64,000 bases of DNA, from NCBI RefSeq assembly GCF_000718015.1, contig NZ_JODY01000021.1, positions 1 to 64,000 of the forward strand, given 5' to 3'. Positions 8,410 through 16,117 of the stretch are shown in pieces. The notes beneath the pieces are model-generated. The model did no database searches. It was not told the origin of the DNA and was given only the letters and a program-made list of their open reading frames with translations. The position numbers and the translations under genes are program-made. How positions within the stretch are numbered: position 1 is the stretch's first letter; each line of letters opens with the position of its first letter. This DNA is from Streptomyces catenulae. GTDB taxonomy: Bacteria > Actinomycetota > Actinomycetes > Streptomycetales > Streptomycetaceae.

Positions 8410-9576
8410 GTGCCGCAGAACGTCTGGACGCGCTGGCCCCTGCGGGAGGCGCTCGCCCACGAGGGGATGAACGAGACCCGGCGGTGGATCGGCAGAGCCG
8501 TCCGCACCCTCCTCCTGGGGCTGCTGCTGTGGGCCACACTCACCCGGTCACCATTCCACGGCTGGTGGCGCGTGGCCGGAGCCGCCGCGGTGCTCCTCAC
8601 CGTGGTGGCCTTCCACAGCTTCTTCCGGATCACGCTGCAACAGCGACTGTGGCTTTCCATCGGACTGTTTCTGGCCATGGAAGGTGGCGCGTTCGCCTTC
8701 CACGCGGTCGGTGCGTCGCTCCCCGCGGTCGTGCTCTGGTGCGGCTGCGCCGTCGTCGCCCTGGAACGGCTGCCACTCGCCGCCGCCCTGCCCTGCGCGG
8801 CCGCCGCGCTCGGCGCTTTCGCCCTCGTGAACGACGACAACTGGCTGACGACGGCGACGACCGCGGCGGGACTCGCCCTCGCCGGTTACGTGGTGCGGCT
8901 CGACGCGGAGGCGCGCGGCACCGTGCAACGGCTGCTCGCCCAGGAACGCGCCGCCCGCAACGCCGAGGCGGAGAGCGCCGCGCTGGCGGAACGGGGCCGC
9001 ATCGCCCGCGAGATCCACGACGTCCTCGCCCACAGCCTGAGCGCCCAACTCGTCCACCTGGAGGCGGCCCGGCTGCTCATCCAACGCAGCACCGACCTCG
9101 AAGCCGATCGCGCCCAGCTTCTCGAACGGGTGACGGCCTGCCGCGGCATGGCGCGCGAGGGGCTCGACGGCACCCGCGAGGCGCTGTCGGCGCTGCGCGG
9201 CGAGATGCGCCCCGTCGAGGAGTACCTGCGGGAACTGGCGGCTGCCGAAGGCGCCCGCTTGGAGATCACGGGGGAGCGGCGCGGGCTCATCCCGGAGGCT
9301 GCGCTGGCGGTACGCCGCGTGGCGCAGGAGTCACTGACCAACGTCCGCAAACACGCCCCCGGGGCCCGCACCGACGTCCACCTCACCTACACGGAGGAGA
9401 CGATCGGGCTGGAGGTACGCAACACGCTGGGGCACACCGAGCCCGGAGCACTGGCGTCCAGCGGCTCCGGATACGGTCTGGTGGGCATGCGCGAGCGCGC
9501 CGAACTCCTCGGCGGCACGCTGGAGTCAGGACCTGAAGGGCAGAGTTTCGTGGTGCGGTTGCAGGTGCCGGCATGA
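8410..9576 (+). CDS. Sensor histidine kinase, NarL/HisKA_3 type
   Basis: A 388-residue membrane kinase. About five or six N-terminal helices (residues 25-155) have little extracytoplasmic sequence, so it may sense the membrane or within it. The dimerisation and phosphoacceptor helix has RIAREIHDVLAHSLS with His203, and a HATPase_c domain follows (N box QESLTNVRKHAP, G box GYGLVGMRERAELLGG). The GTG at 8410 follows AAGGA. The stop overlaps the next gene's start (ATGA), which indicates translational coupling. It should phosphorylate the regulator encoded next. The signal is unknown. Confidence 0.92.
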   Translation: MPQNVWTRWPLREALAHEGMNETRRWIGRAVRTLLLGLLLWATLTRSPFHGWWRVAGAAAVLLTVVAFHSFFRITLQQRLWLSIGLFLAMEGGAFAFHAVGASLPAVVLWCGCAVVALERLPLAAALPCAAAALGAFALVNDDNWLTTATTAAGLALAGYVVRLDAEARGTVQRLLAQERAARNAEAESAALAERGRIAREIHDVLAHSLSAQLVHLEAARLLIQRSTDLEADRAQLLERVTACRGMAREGLDGTREALSALRGEMRPVEEYLRELAAAEGARLEITGERRGLIPEAALAVRRVAQESLTNVRKHAPGARTDVHLTYTEETIGLEVRNTLGHTEPGALASSGSGYGLVGMRERAELLGGTLESGPEGQSFVVRLQVPA

Positions 9577-10259
9577 CGGACGGACCGGCGAAGCGGGTGG
9601 TCGTCGCCGACGACCAGACCGTGGTGCGCGAAGGCATCGTGATGCTGCTGGGCCTCCTGCCCGGTATCGAAGTCGTCGGCTCCGCACCGGACGGCGAGGA
9701 AGCCGTCCGCCTCGTCGCCGAACTTGCCCCGGATGTCGTCCTGATGGACCTGCGTATGCCGCGCTGCGACGGTGTCGAGGCCACCCGGCGCATCCGGGCC
9801 GACCACCCGGGCACCCAGGTGGTGGTCCTCACCACCTACGCCGATGACGACTCGCTCTTCCCCGCCCTCCAAGCCGGCGCCCGCGGCTATCTGACCAAGG
9901 ACGCGGACGGCGACGAGATCGTCCGTGCCATCGACGGAGTCCTCTCCGGCGAAGCCGGGCTGTCCCCCAGAATCCAGCGGCGGTTGCTGGAACGCGTCGC
10001 CGCGCCCGCGCCGCCGTCACACAAGGGGCCTGCGGAACCGCCGGACGGACTGACCGCCCGCGAGGTCGAGGTGTTGCAACTCGTCGCCGAAGGGCTCTCC
10101 AACCCGGAGATCGCGCGCACGCTGCATGTCTCCACCGCGACGGTAAAGACACATATCAACAATCTCTTCGGCAAGGCGGGACTGCGTGACCGTGCGCAGG
10201 CGATCCACTACGCGTACCGGCATGGCTTGGCGCAGCCGCCTGGTGGTAATCCCACCTGA
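9573..10259 (+). CDS. LuxR/NarL-family response regulator
   Basis: The 228-residue product has a receiver domain with phospho-acceptor Asp59 (VVLMDLRMPR), the switch Thr in VVVLTTYADD and the Lys in GYLTKDA. A C-terminal LuxR helix-turn-helix follows (LTAREVEVLQLVAEGLSNPEIARTLHVS split over the usual helices). It is translationally coupled to the upstream kinase by an ATGA overlap. It is probably a DNA-binding activator or repressor of unknown targets; the DUF1453 gene may be among them. Confidence 0.93.
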   Translation: MTDGPAKRVVVADDQTVVREGIVMLLGLLPGIEVVGSAPDGEEAVRLVAELAPDVVLMDLRMPRCDGVEATRRIRADHPGTQVVVLTTYADDDSLFPALQAGARGYLTKDADGDEIVRAIDGVLSGEAGLSPRIQRRLLERVAAPAPPSHKGPAEPPDGLTAREVEVLQLVAEGLSNPEIARTLHVSTATVKTHINNLFGKAGLRDRAQAIHYAYRHGLAQPPGGNPT

Positions 10260-10261
10260 TG

Positions 10262-10309
10262 GAGTGGACGGGGCGTAGGCAAGACCAGGTGTCGCGCCTG
10301 TCCACTCTT
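10262..10309 (+). terminator. Possible terminator after the NarL-type operon
   Basis: Arms GAGTGGAC (10262-10269) and GTCCACTC (10300-10307) directly follow the regulator stop, with a partly paired interior and TTCC behind. The region 10310-10569 holds no gene I can support. Confidence 0.45.
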
Positions 10310-10569
10310 CCTTGACGCGACCGGCCAACGGGTCGGTGCAACAGGGAGTGTTCGGTGGACCAGCGGTACGGCCGCACCGTGTGAAGGCAGTTCCCTATGC
10401 CCGCTGCCTGGAGCGGGGCAACCGACCCTGGGCGGGGTGGTTCGGGTGAAGCGACAGTGCGTGGGGGAGACGCTCACCGCCTTGAACCTCTTGGGATATC
10501 GAGGAGTCGACAAGGCGACTATCCAACCCACGTGATCAACTGCCGAGCTCGCGAGTTGCTGGTCGCGAC

Positions 10570-10845
10570 GTGGCGTACTGCACCGTTCAGCACAGCGCCG
10601 CCTTCCAAAAGGTGCGCCGCTGCTACCGCGGCTTCGTCTTCCCCCGTCACCCTGCTCTTCCTCCGCTGGTACCTCGCCTACGTCATTACCGCGACTGTCG
10701 CCTCCGATCTGTGGCTTCCCCTGTTGTCGGCTCGCTCGCTCAACATTGCTCTGCTGGCGGCCCTGGGGCAGTACTCGGGGCCTTCCTCACTGGGGGTATG
10801 CCCGTCATGCACGTCTGTGGTTGGGAGTCCTAGACGGGTGGCCGC
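10570..10845 (+). pseudogene. Decayed DUF485 membrane-protein gene (symporter partner)
   Basis: Three frames in succession carry recognisable DUF485 pieces. SAAFQKVRRCYRGFVFP is in the frame of 10570, TLLFLRWYLAYVITATVA and SLNIALLAALGQY are in the frame of 10652, and GYARHARLWLGVLDG is in a third frame near 10795-10840. Intact DUF485 proteins have this order: an FVFP motif, an FL.WYL.YV helix, a second helix, then a Y.RHAR tail. At least two frameshifts make it non-functional. DUF485 genes typically sit directly upstream of acetate/solute symporter genes, and an ActP remnant follows here. Confidence 0.72.
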
Positions 10846-10862
10846 TTCTTCTCCCCTCTGGA

Positions 10863-11275
10863 GAAAATGGGGGTCGCTGTCGAGTTCGCCACGGTCCTTG
10901 CCGTGGCGACTGGTGTCTCTCTTGTCCATCCGCCGCGGTCACACACGACCCCGATGCCTCGCTGCGACGCAGCCGTGGCCACATCACGGCACGGAGTCGA
11001 CAATGCGACGCGGTCGTTGCTCGAGTGGCGCTGTCGGCGTAAGAGCCATCGCCCTCTCGCTCCTCGCGCAGGAAATGAACGTCGCCTTCTCATTGGCCCG
11101 GCCTTCACCGTCGCCGCCTCGGCCAACCTGCCGATGCTGCTCTACACGCTCTTCTGCCGACAGTTCACGACCCGTGGAGCCGGTGCGGTCCGCTACGGAG
11201 GCCTGAATCCTGGCTGTGACCCTGACGGTCCTCTCCCCGGCGGTCTCCGGTAGCCCCGGCGCGCGCCTCCCCGGC
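10863..11275 (+). pseudogene. Remnant of an ActP-type cation/acetate symporter (SSS family)
   Basis: Fragments matching the C-terminal third of ActP appear in order but in shifting frames. They are FATVLAVATGVSLV (about 10888), AVTHDPDASLRR (about 10935), GAVGVRAIALSLLAQEMNVAF (11026-11090, split by frame), AFTVAASANLPMLLYTLF, RQFTTRGA and YGGL (11100-11205), and AVTLTVLSPAVSG (11213-11251). The N-terminal two thirds are missing, so both deletion and frameshifts have occurred. The intact gene would have imported acetate or a similar monocarboxylate with sodium or protons. Confidence 0.72.
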
Positions 11276-11289
11276 GTTGGCCCAGGTGC

Positions 11290-11964
11290 TCATACCCATG
11301 CATAGCGATGCTCGGGGCGCCCCGTCTCGCCGTAGCGGAGAGTGAGGCGAACACGTCCCGCCCGCTCCAGGAGCTTCAGATAACGTTGTGCCGTTTGGCG
11401 GCTGAGCCCGGCCCGTATAGCAACATCCTGAGCGGACAAAGGTCCCTCGGCGGTACGGAGGACGGAGCGCACGCAGTCGGCTGTGGCGGCGGAGTGGCCC
11501 TTGGGAAGCTCTGCCGCAGTGTTGCCTGCTGAGCCCAGCGCTCCGAAGATCCGGTCCAACTCCGACTGTTCGGCTTGTCCGCCATCCTCGAAAGTGCGGC
11601 GCAAGGCGGCGTACCCCTCCAACTTGGAGCGCAGACCGGCAAACGTGAACGGTTTGACGAGGTACTGCAGAGCGCCGTGGCGCATCGCTGCTTGAACCGT
11701 CGCGATGTCACGTGCCGCGGTCACCATGATGACGTCTGTCGGTATGCCGCGACTCCGCAGGCTGCTCACCAGTTGTAGCCCCGTGCCATCGGGAAGGTAG
11801 TGGTCCAGGAGGATCAGGTCGACGGTGTGGGTGCGCAGCGCCTCGTGCGCCTGGGCTGCCGTGTGGGCGAGGCAACTGGCCTGGAATCCTGGCACTTTGT
11901 CGACGTAGGCAGCATTGATTTTCGCTACGTGAATGTCATCGTCCACCACTACGACATTGATCAC
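11290..11964 (-). CDS. CitB/DpiA-like response regulator
   Basis: The 224-residue product has an N-terminal receiver with acidic pocket VVDDD, phospho-acceptor Asp54 in LILLDHYLPDG, Thr in VTAARD and Lys in YLVKPF. A C-terminal winged helix-turn-helix of the CitB type follows (ALSAQDVAIRAGLSRQTAQRYL region). This family controls transport and metabolism of C4-dicarboxylates, citrate or similar organic acids. Its start overlaps the stop of the upstream kinase gene by four bases, so the two are coupled. The wrecked DUF485/ActP locus lies just past its stop on the opposite strand. Confidence 0.9.
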   Translation of the reverse strand: MINVVVVDDDIHVAKINAAYVDKVPGFQASCLAHTAAQAHEALRTHTVDLILLDHYLPDGTGLQLVSSLRSRGIPTDVIMVTAARDIATVQAAMRHGALQYLVKPFTFAGLRSKLEGYAALRRTFEDGGQAEQSELDRIFGALGSAGNTAAELPKGHSAATADCVRSVLRTAEGPLSAQDVAIRAGLSRQTAQRYLKLLERAGRVRLTLRYGETGRPEHRYAWV

Positions 11965-13874
11965 TGATTGACTCCTGTCGCCTCGCCGGGGAACACATTC
12001 GCGGCGGTGTCGTCGCGCGCTGGGGCACCGGTTGGCGCTACTTCCCTTAGCACAGCTGAGCGTTCTTCGGGCAACTCATCGGACAACGCATCAGGGAGCG
12101 TGACGGTGAATACAGCACCACCTCCGGGGCGTTCGTCGACCACTGCGGTGCCGCCGCAGCGTTCGGTCAGCCTCCGCACCAGCGCCAAGCCGATGCCACG
12201 CCGCCCGTGGGGCGGTGGTTCCTTTGTTGTCCACCCGTCGGTGAAGACCGAGGTGCGGTGACTCGTGAGGACCCCGGGGCCGTTGTCGCTGACGCGGATG
12301 ATCGCTGTCCGGCCGTCCGTGTGGAGTTGCACCTCCAATTGCGCGTCGGGAACCGAGGCTGTGGCGTCCAGGGCGTTGTCCACCAGGTTGCCGAGAATGG
12401 TGAGCAGGCTATGGGGATCGATGAGGCGGTCAGGGAGGTGAGTGCCGGAAGAAATGGTGAGTGAAGCACCGCGTTCGGTGGCCTTAGTCGCTTTACCGAC
12501 AAGAAGAGATGCCACGAGCGGATCGTGAATGCGCTCCGTGACTTGCTCAGCCGTTGCTCGATGGGCACCGACTGTATGGGTGATGAAGGAGCTGGCCTCC
12601 TCGTGAAGTCCTAGCTCCAGTAGGCCGAGGAGCGTGTGGAGCTGGTTGGCATGCTCGTGGTCCTGGGCGCGCAGTGCGTCGATGAGTCCGCGGGTGCCGT
12701 CCAGTTCCCGCCCCAACCGCTCCAGTTCTGTGCGGTCCCGCAGCGTGACCACCGCCCCGCCGTCGTGGGTGGGCATCCGGTTGACCACGAGGACGCGCTG
12801 ACCGCTGACGGTCAGGAGATCCGCTCCTGACACGCGGCCGGCCAGTACGTCCGCTGTGCGGCCAGGAGGAAGAGCAGCGTCCACCACCTTCCCGGTTGCC
12901 TCGGACGGCAGGTCCAGCAGGCGTTGCGCCTCGTCGTTCAGCAAACGGATCCGCCCGCTTTCGTCGAGGGCGAGGACGCCTTCCCGGATGCCGTGCAGCA
13001 TTGCTTCCCGCTCGCTGAGCAGGGCGGAAATGTCAGAGAACGCGAGGTCATGCGTACGACGTTGCAAGCGGCGGGCTACCAGATAGGCGGCGAGGGCTCC
13101 TACGGCCAGAGCGCCGCCCGCGTAAGCGAGCAGTTGCGGGACGGTGGAGAGAAGTCGCTCGTGCACGCTCTCGTAAGCGATGCCCACGGAGACGGCGCCG
13201 ATGATCTCCTTGTCGTCATTACGCAGCGGCACCTTGCCGCGGGCCGATCGACCGAGGGTGCCGTCATCGATCTCCATGACCTCGTGACCGGCGAGGGCCA
13301 GGCTGGGGTCGGTGGAGACGCGCCGTCCGATCTCGTTCGGGTCGGTGTGGGACCAGCGCACGCCGTGGCTGTTCATGACCACTACGTATTCGGCGCCGGT
13401 GGCATTGCGGATTCGCTCGGCTGCTCGCTGGACGGGGCCGTGACGGGTGGGGCGTGAGTTCTCCAGCGCGTTGTCCAGCCGGGGCTCGGCAGCGGTGGTC
13501 TGGGCGATGGACAGGGCACGGTGCATCGCCTGGTTGTCGAGTTCCACGCTGAGCGGGGCGAGGAAGAGGCCGGTGGCGAGTGCTGTCACACCGGTGGCGA
13601 TGGCCAACTGCACCAGCAGGACTTGAGCGAAGACGCGACGCGGCCAGTGGAGACGGGGTCGTTGCCACCAGTGGCGGGTGGCTGAGACGTCAGTGGTGGT
13701 GATTCGTCTTGTCCGGTGTGGCGTCGGCTTGCGGTGCGTATCGGCCCCGGGCAGGGGTGTGCCGTGGCCGTCTTCGGTGCTTGGTGCTCTGGGCAGAGTG
13801 GTGGGCCCCGAGGGCTTTTCAGCACTCGGAGTCGGAAACCTTGGTCTTTCCGGATCACCCATGTGGACGAACAT
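11961..13874 (-). CDS. CitA/DcuS-like sensor histidine kinase
   Basis: Two membrane helices (LLVQLAIATGVTALATGLFL and YAGGALAVGALAAYLVA) flank an extracytoplasmic Cache-type domain with the EYVVVMNSHGVRWSHTDP and IIGAVSVGIAYE motifs of citrate and C4-dicarboxylate sensors. A cytoplasmic PAS domain follows, then the phosphoacceptor region QDHEHANQLHTLLGL and a HATPase_c domain (NLVDNALDA, DNGPGV, RGIGLALVRRL). The ATG at 13874 gives 637 residues with an unusually long Pro/Arg-rich N-terminal tail. The ATG at 13862 is an alternative, and neither has a strong ribosome site. It is coupled to the regulator gene. The probable target, a carboxylate symporter, is decayed next door. Confidence 0.88.
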   Translation of the reverse strand: MFVHMGDPERPRFPTPSAEKPSGPTTLPRAPSTEDGHGTPLPGADTHRKPTPHRTRRITTTDVSATRHWWQRPRLHWPRRVFAQVLLVQLAIATGVTALATGLFLAPLSVELDNQAMHRALSIAQTTAAEPRLDNALENSRPTRHGPVQRAAERIRNATGAEYVVVMNSHGVRWSHTDPNEIGRRVSTDPSLALAGHEVMEIDDGTLGRSARGKVPLRNDDKEIIGAVSVGIAYESVHERLLSTVPQLLAYAGGALAVGALAAYLVARRLQRRTHDLAFSDISALLSEREAMLHGIREGVLALDESGRIRLLNDEAQRLLDLPSEATGKVVDAALPPGRTADVLAGRVSGADLLTVSGQRVLVVNRMPTHDGGAVVTLRDRTELERLGRELDGTRGLIDALRAQDHEHANQLHTLLGLLELGLHEEASSFITHTVGAHRATAEQVTERIHDPLVASLLVGKATKATERGASLTISSGTHLPDRLIDPHSLLTILGNLVDNALDATASVPDAQLEVQLHTDGRTAIIRVSDNGPGVLTSHRTSVFTDGWTTKEPPPHGRRGIGLALVRRLTERCGGTAVVDERPGGGAVFTVTLPDALSDELPEERSAVLREVAPTGAPARDDTAANVFPGEATGVNQ

Positions 13875-14377
13875 TAAGGGCGGTCGCTGCCACCTCGGTA
13901 ATCCCTTGTAGCGCGAAGCGGACCTTCGTAGAGCTTGTGCTCGCGCGATAGCGGAGGGGACTACGGGGTGGTCAGGAGCTGCGACTGCAGAGTTATCCAC
14001 AGGGCTTTCGGTCGTGGATTGTGCGGTCCTAACCTCGCGAAGAGAGGCAGGCGGCGGTGCCGGAACCGCTGGGCCTGGACGGAGAAGGCCGTGAGTGCCT
14101 GAAGTCTTGCGCGTGACCGCGTGACGCAGCGAGCGGGGGGAGACAAGGGATGAATGCAGTAACGCGAGGCCGTACTGGGCAGGGGACACCGCCCAAGCCG
14201 TGCGGTGGGCGAGGGGCGTGTCTGGCGTGGCCCATCCTCGGAATCGGCATCGCCGTCGCGGTGGCTTTGACCTTTCGGGCGGGGCCTTCCGCAAAGGGGG
14301 GCCAGCAGGAGGCAGTTCCGGATCGGGAAGTGAGGGGAACTCCTCGTCGGCAGGACCGGGGTCCTGCCGCAAGTACG
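13875..14377. other. Intergenic region between kinase and sucrase/ferredoxin-like gene
   Basis: No supported gene. A frame from the ATG at 14150 has GGGGGAG upstream and a hydrophobic stretch (LAWPILGIGIAVAVALTF). It then runs antisense through the next gene to 15655, which argues against it in full length. A single DnaA-box-like TTATCCACA lies at 13993-14001 without neighbours. Confidence 0.5.
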
Positions 14378-15388
14378 TCAGGACGTCGCGACGAGGCGAC
14401 CGCTCTCCAGGCTCATGGGCGAGTCGTAGCTGAGCCGAGTAATGGCCGTAACGGCCATACGCGCAGGTGGGCCGAGCAACGAGCCACAGCTCGCGGGCGC
14501 AGGAGCACCATCGGTCCGCTGTTCGACCAGCACCTGCCACATACGGCCGTCGGAATGGGCGACAGTAACGGACCACGCAGGGAGGGGCTCCGCGGCAGCG
14601 GCTCGGGGGGCGGCCGGATGGTCGGCCCGCACCGTTTCGGACCGCACCGCGTCGGCCCGTACGACGTCGAGTGCGTCCGTGCGGTGCTCACCGAGCATGT
14701 CCCGGACGGCGAGATCGGCGGCTTGGGCGGGGCGGTCCCAGGTGGAGCGTCCCCGGCAGTGGTCGAGCAGGATCTGGCCGTTGTCGGCCGCCTCGACGGC
14801 GTGCCTGACCAGGTCGGCCGAGGCACGACCGTAGGCGTACCCGTAGGGCAGTACGACAAGGGTCGGCGCGAAGCGGTGGCCACCGATGTGGGTGACCTCC
14901 CAAGCCTCGGTGCCGCTCTTGGCGAGGTCGGCGGCGAGGGGGCGCCCGAGGACGGCGCAGCACCGGTCCCGTTTGCCGTTCGTGCAGACCAGGGCGAGAG
15001 GGGAGCCGGTGTAGGCATCCCAGAGCCCATCGTGATGACCGGCGCCCGCGGCGGTGAAGTCCAGTCGAAGCAGGCTCTTCGGGTCGGCGAGCGTGGTGGT
15101 GCGGATCCAGGAGCGTCCGGGTGCGGTATGGGCGAGGAACACTCGGCGCCGGAGCATGGTGCCTCTTCTGCTGTACGGGCCGGGGCGGCGGATCAGCGCA
15201 ACGCGGACGTCGGTCCCGTCGGTAGCGGCCTTCAAGGCTCTTCCGAGGTCCGGGTCGAGGTGGCTGTTCGTCAGCGCCTCGGCTCCCCAGGGGCCCGGCT
15301 GCTCGATGAGCAGCCAGGTTCGGGCGGCGGCCGCGGTTCCGGCGAGGGGCTCGGCGCCTTCGCGGGAAGCAAGAGTGCAGGTGCTCAC
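14378..15388 (-). CDS. Sucrase/ferredoxin-like protein (thioredoxin-like [2Fe-2S] family)
   Basis: The 336-residue product matches the sucrase/ferredoxin-like family: ALVCTNGKRDRCCAVLGRPLA in the middle supplies cysteines for a thioredoxin-like [2Fe-2S] centre, followed by GGHRFAPTLVVLPYGYAYGR, a family hallmark. The GTG at 15388 is chosen because it gives MSTCTLASREG, typical of family N-termini, and lies directly next to an iron box. The box overlaps the leader, so expression should be repressed when iron is plentiful. Such proteins are suspected electron carriers or iron-siderophore reductases, but the reaction is unproven. It appears monocistronic. Confidence 0.83.
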   Translation of the reverse strand: MSTCTLASREGAEPLAGTAAAARTWLLIEQPGPWGAEALTNSHLDPDLGRALKAATDGTDVRVALIRRPGPYSRRGTMLRRRVFLAHTAPGRSWIRTTTLADPKSLLRLDFTAAGAGHHDGLWDAYTGSPLALVCTNGKRDRCCAVLGRPLAADLAKSGTEAWEVTHIGGHRFAPTLVVLPYGYAYGRASADLVRHAVEAADNGQILLDHCRGRSTWDRPAQAADLAVRDMLGEHRTDALDVVRADAVRSETVRADHPAAPRAAAAEPLPAWSVTVAHSDGRMWQVLVEQRTDGAPAPASCGSLLGPPARMAVTAITRLSYDSPMSLESGRLVATS

Positions 15389-15390
15389 GA

Positions 15391-15405
15391 AGGTAAGCCT
15401 AACCT
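15391..15405 (-). promoter_or_regulatory. Iron box (DmdR/IdeR-type operator)
   Basis: On the minus strand the sequence reads AGGTTAGGCTTACCT, two bases before the GTG of the sucrase/ferredoxin-like gene. The DtxR/IdeR/DmdR consensus is TTAGGTTAGGCTAACCTAA, and 14 of its central 15 positions match. Streptomyces uses DmdR1 with Fe(II) at such sites to repress iron-uptake genes. Confidence 0.8.
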
Positions 15406-16117
15406 GTCTGAGGTAGAGGGTGATCCGGACAACGTGCTGGCGGGAGAACGGGAAGCAGATGCGGGAGGAGCGGACGAAGATGGTGGGCCGCTCGACGGGC
15501 AGGTGAGCGACGGCCGTCCCCACCGGACGAAGAGCGATGCTCGGAGGCATCACAGGAAGTCGGCCGCCACGATGGGGCCACGCGGCGCAGCGCGGCCTGC
15601 CGGCGGACCGGGGCGGAAGGGCAGCGGGCGGTCTCGCCGGACGGGGCGGCGATAGGACTGGGAGGGCGCCGGTTGGTCTCTGGGCGGCACAGTGCCCAGA
15701 GCGATCTGGGAGCCCGGCGGCAGGCCCAGAGACTCAGCGGCAGTTCTACGGGCAGGGGAGTGCCGTCTACTTCCGCCAGCGGTGACCGGGGCGGTACTTC
15801 CCAGGACGGGAACACCCAGCTTCAGGCTGCGGGCAACCGCGGCCATGGGAGCTGTGGTCTGGCTTGACCTGCGGGTTTGGTTTCCGCTGAGAGCTGGGAG
15901 CATCGGCCCGCTTGCCTTGTCGCTGGCCGTGGAGAGAAAACACGGGCCGCAGAGGGTTCAGCTGATGACGGCGGATGCGGTGTCTTCGCGTCGTCGGTCG
16001 AGATGCGTCGCCTGGGTGCAGTGCTGGGGTCCGTTACGATCGGCAGCCTGATTTCCGCCGGTCCGCTCGGTCCGCCACCGTGTCGCGGTCCGGCCTCCGA
16101 ACCATGGAGGCGCCCCC
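15406..16117. other. Intergenic region without a supported gene
   Basis: This 0.7-kb stretch lies between divergent genes. Several overlapping frames are open on both strands but none has a recognisable domain, consistent codon bias and a ribosome site together. It may hold a degraded gene. Promoters for both flanking genes must lie at its ends. Confidence 0.5.

Noticed and set aside
13993..14001. DnaA box TTATCCACA as sign of a replication origin
   Set aside because: It is isolated. A second box TTGTCCACA lies at 50700-50708, 36 kb away; an origin needs many boxes between dnaA and dnaN, which are absent.
11961..14576. 871-residue form of the CitA-like kinase
   Set aside because: The part above 13874 is Arg/Pro-rich without codon or domain evidence; a shorter start is more likely.
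14150..15655. A 501-residue plus-strand frame with a hydrophobic start
   Set aside because: Nearly all of it is antisense to the sucrase/ferredoxin-like gene, which has family motifs; only the first 75 codons could be real and they match nothing known.
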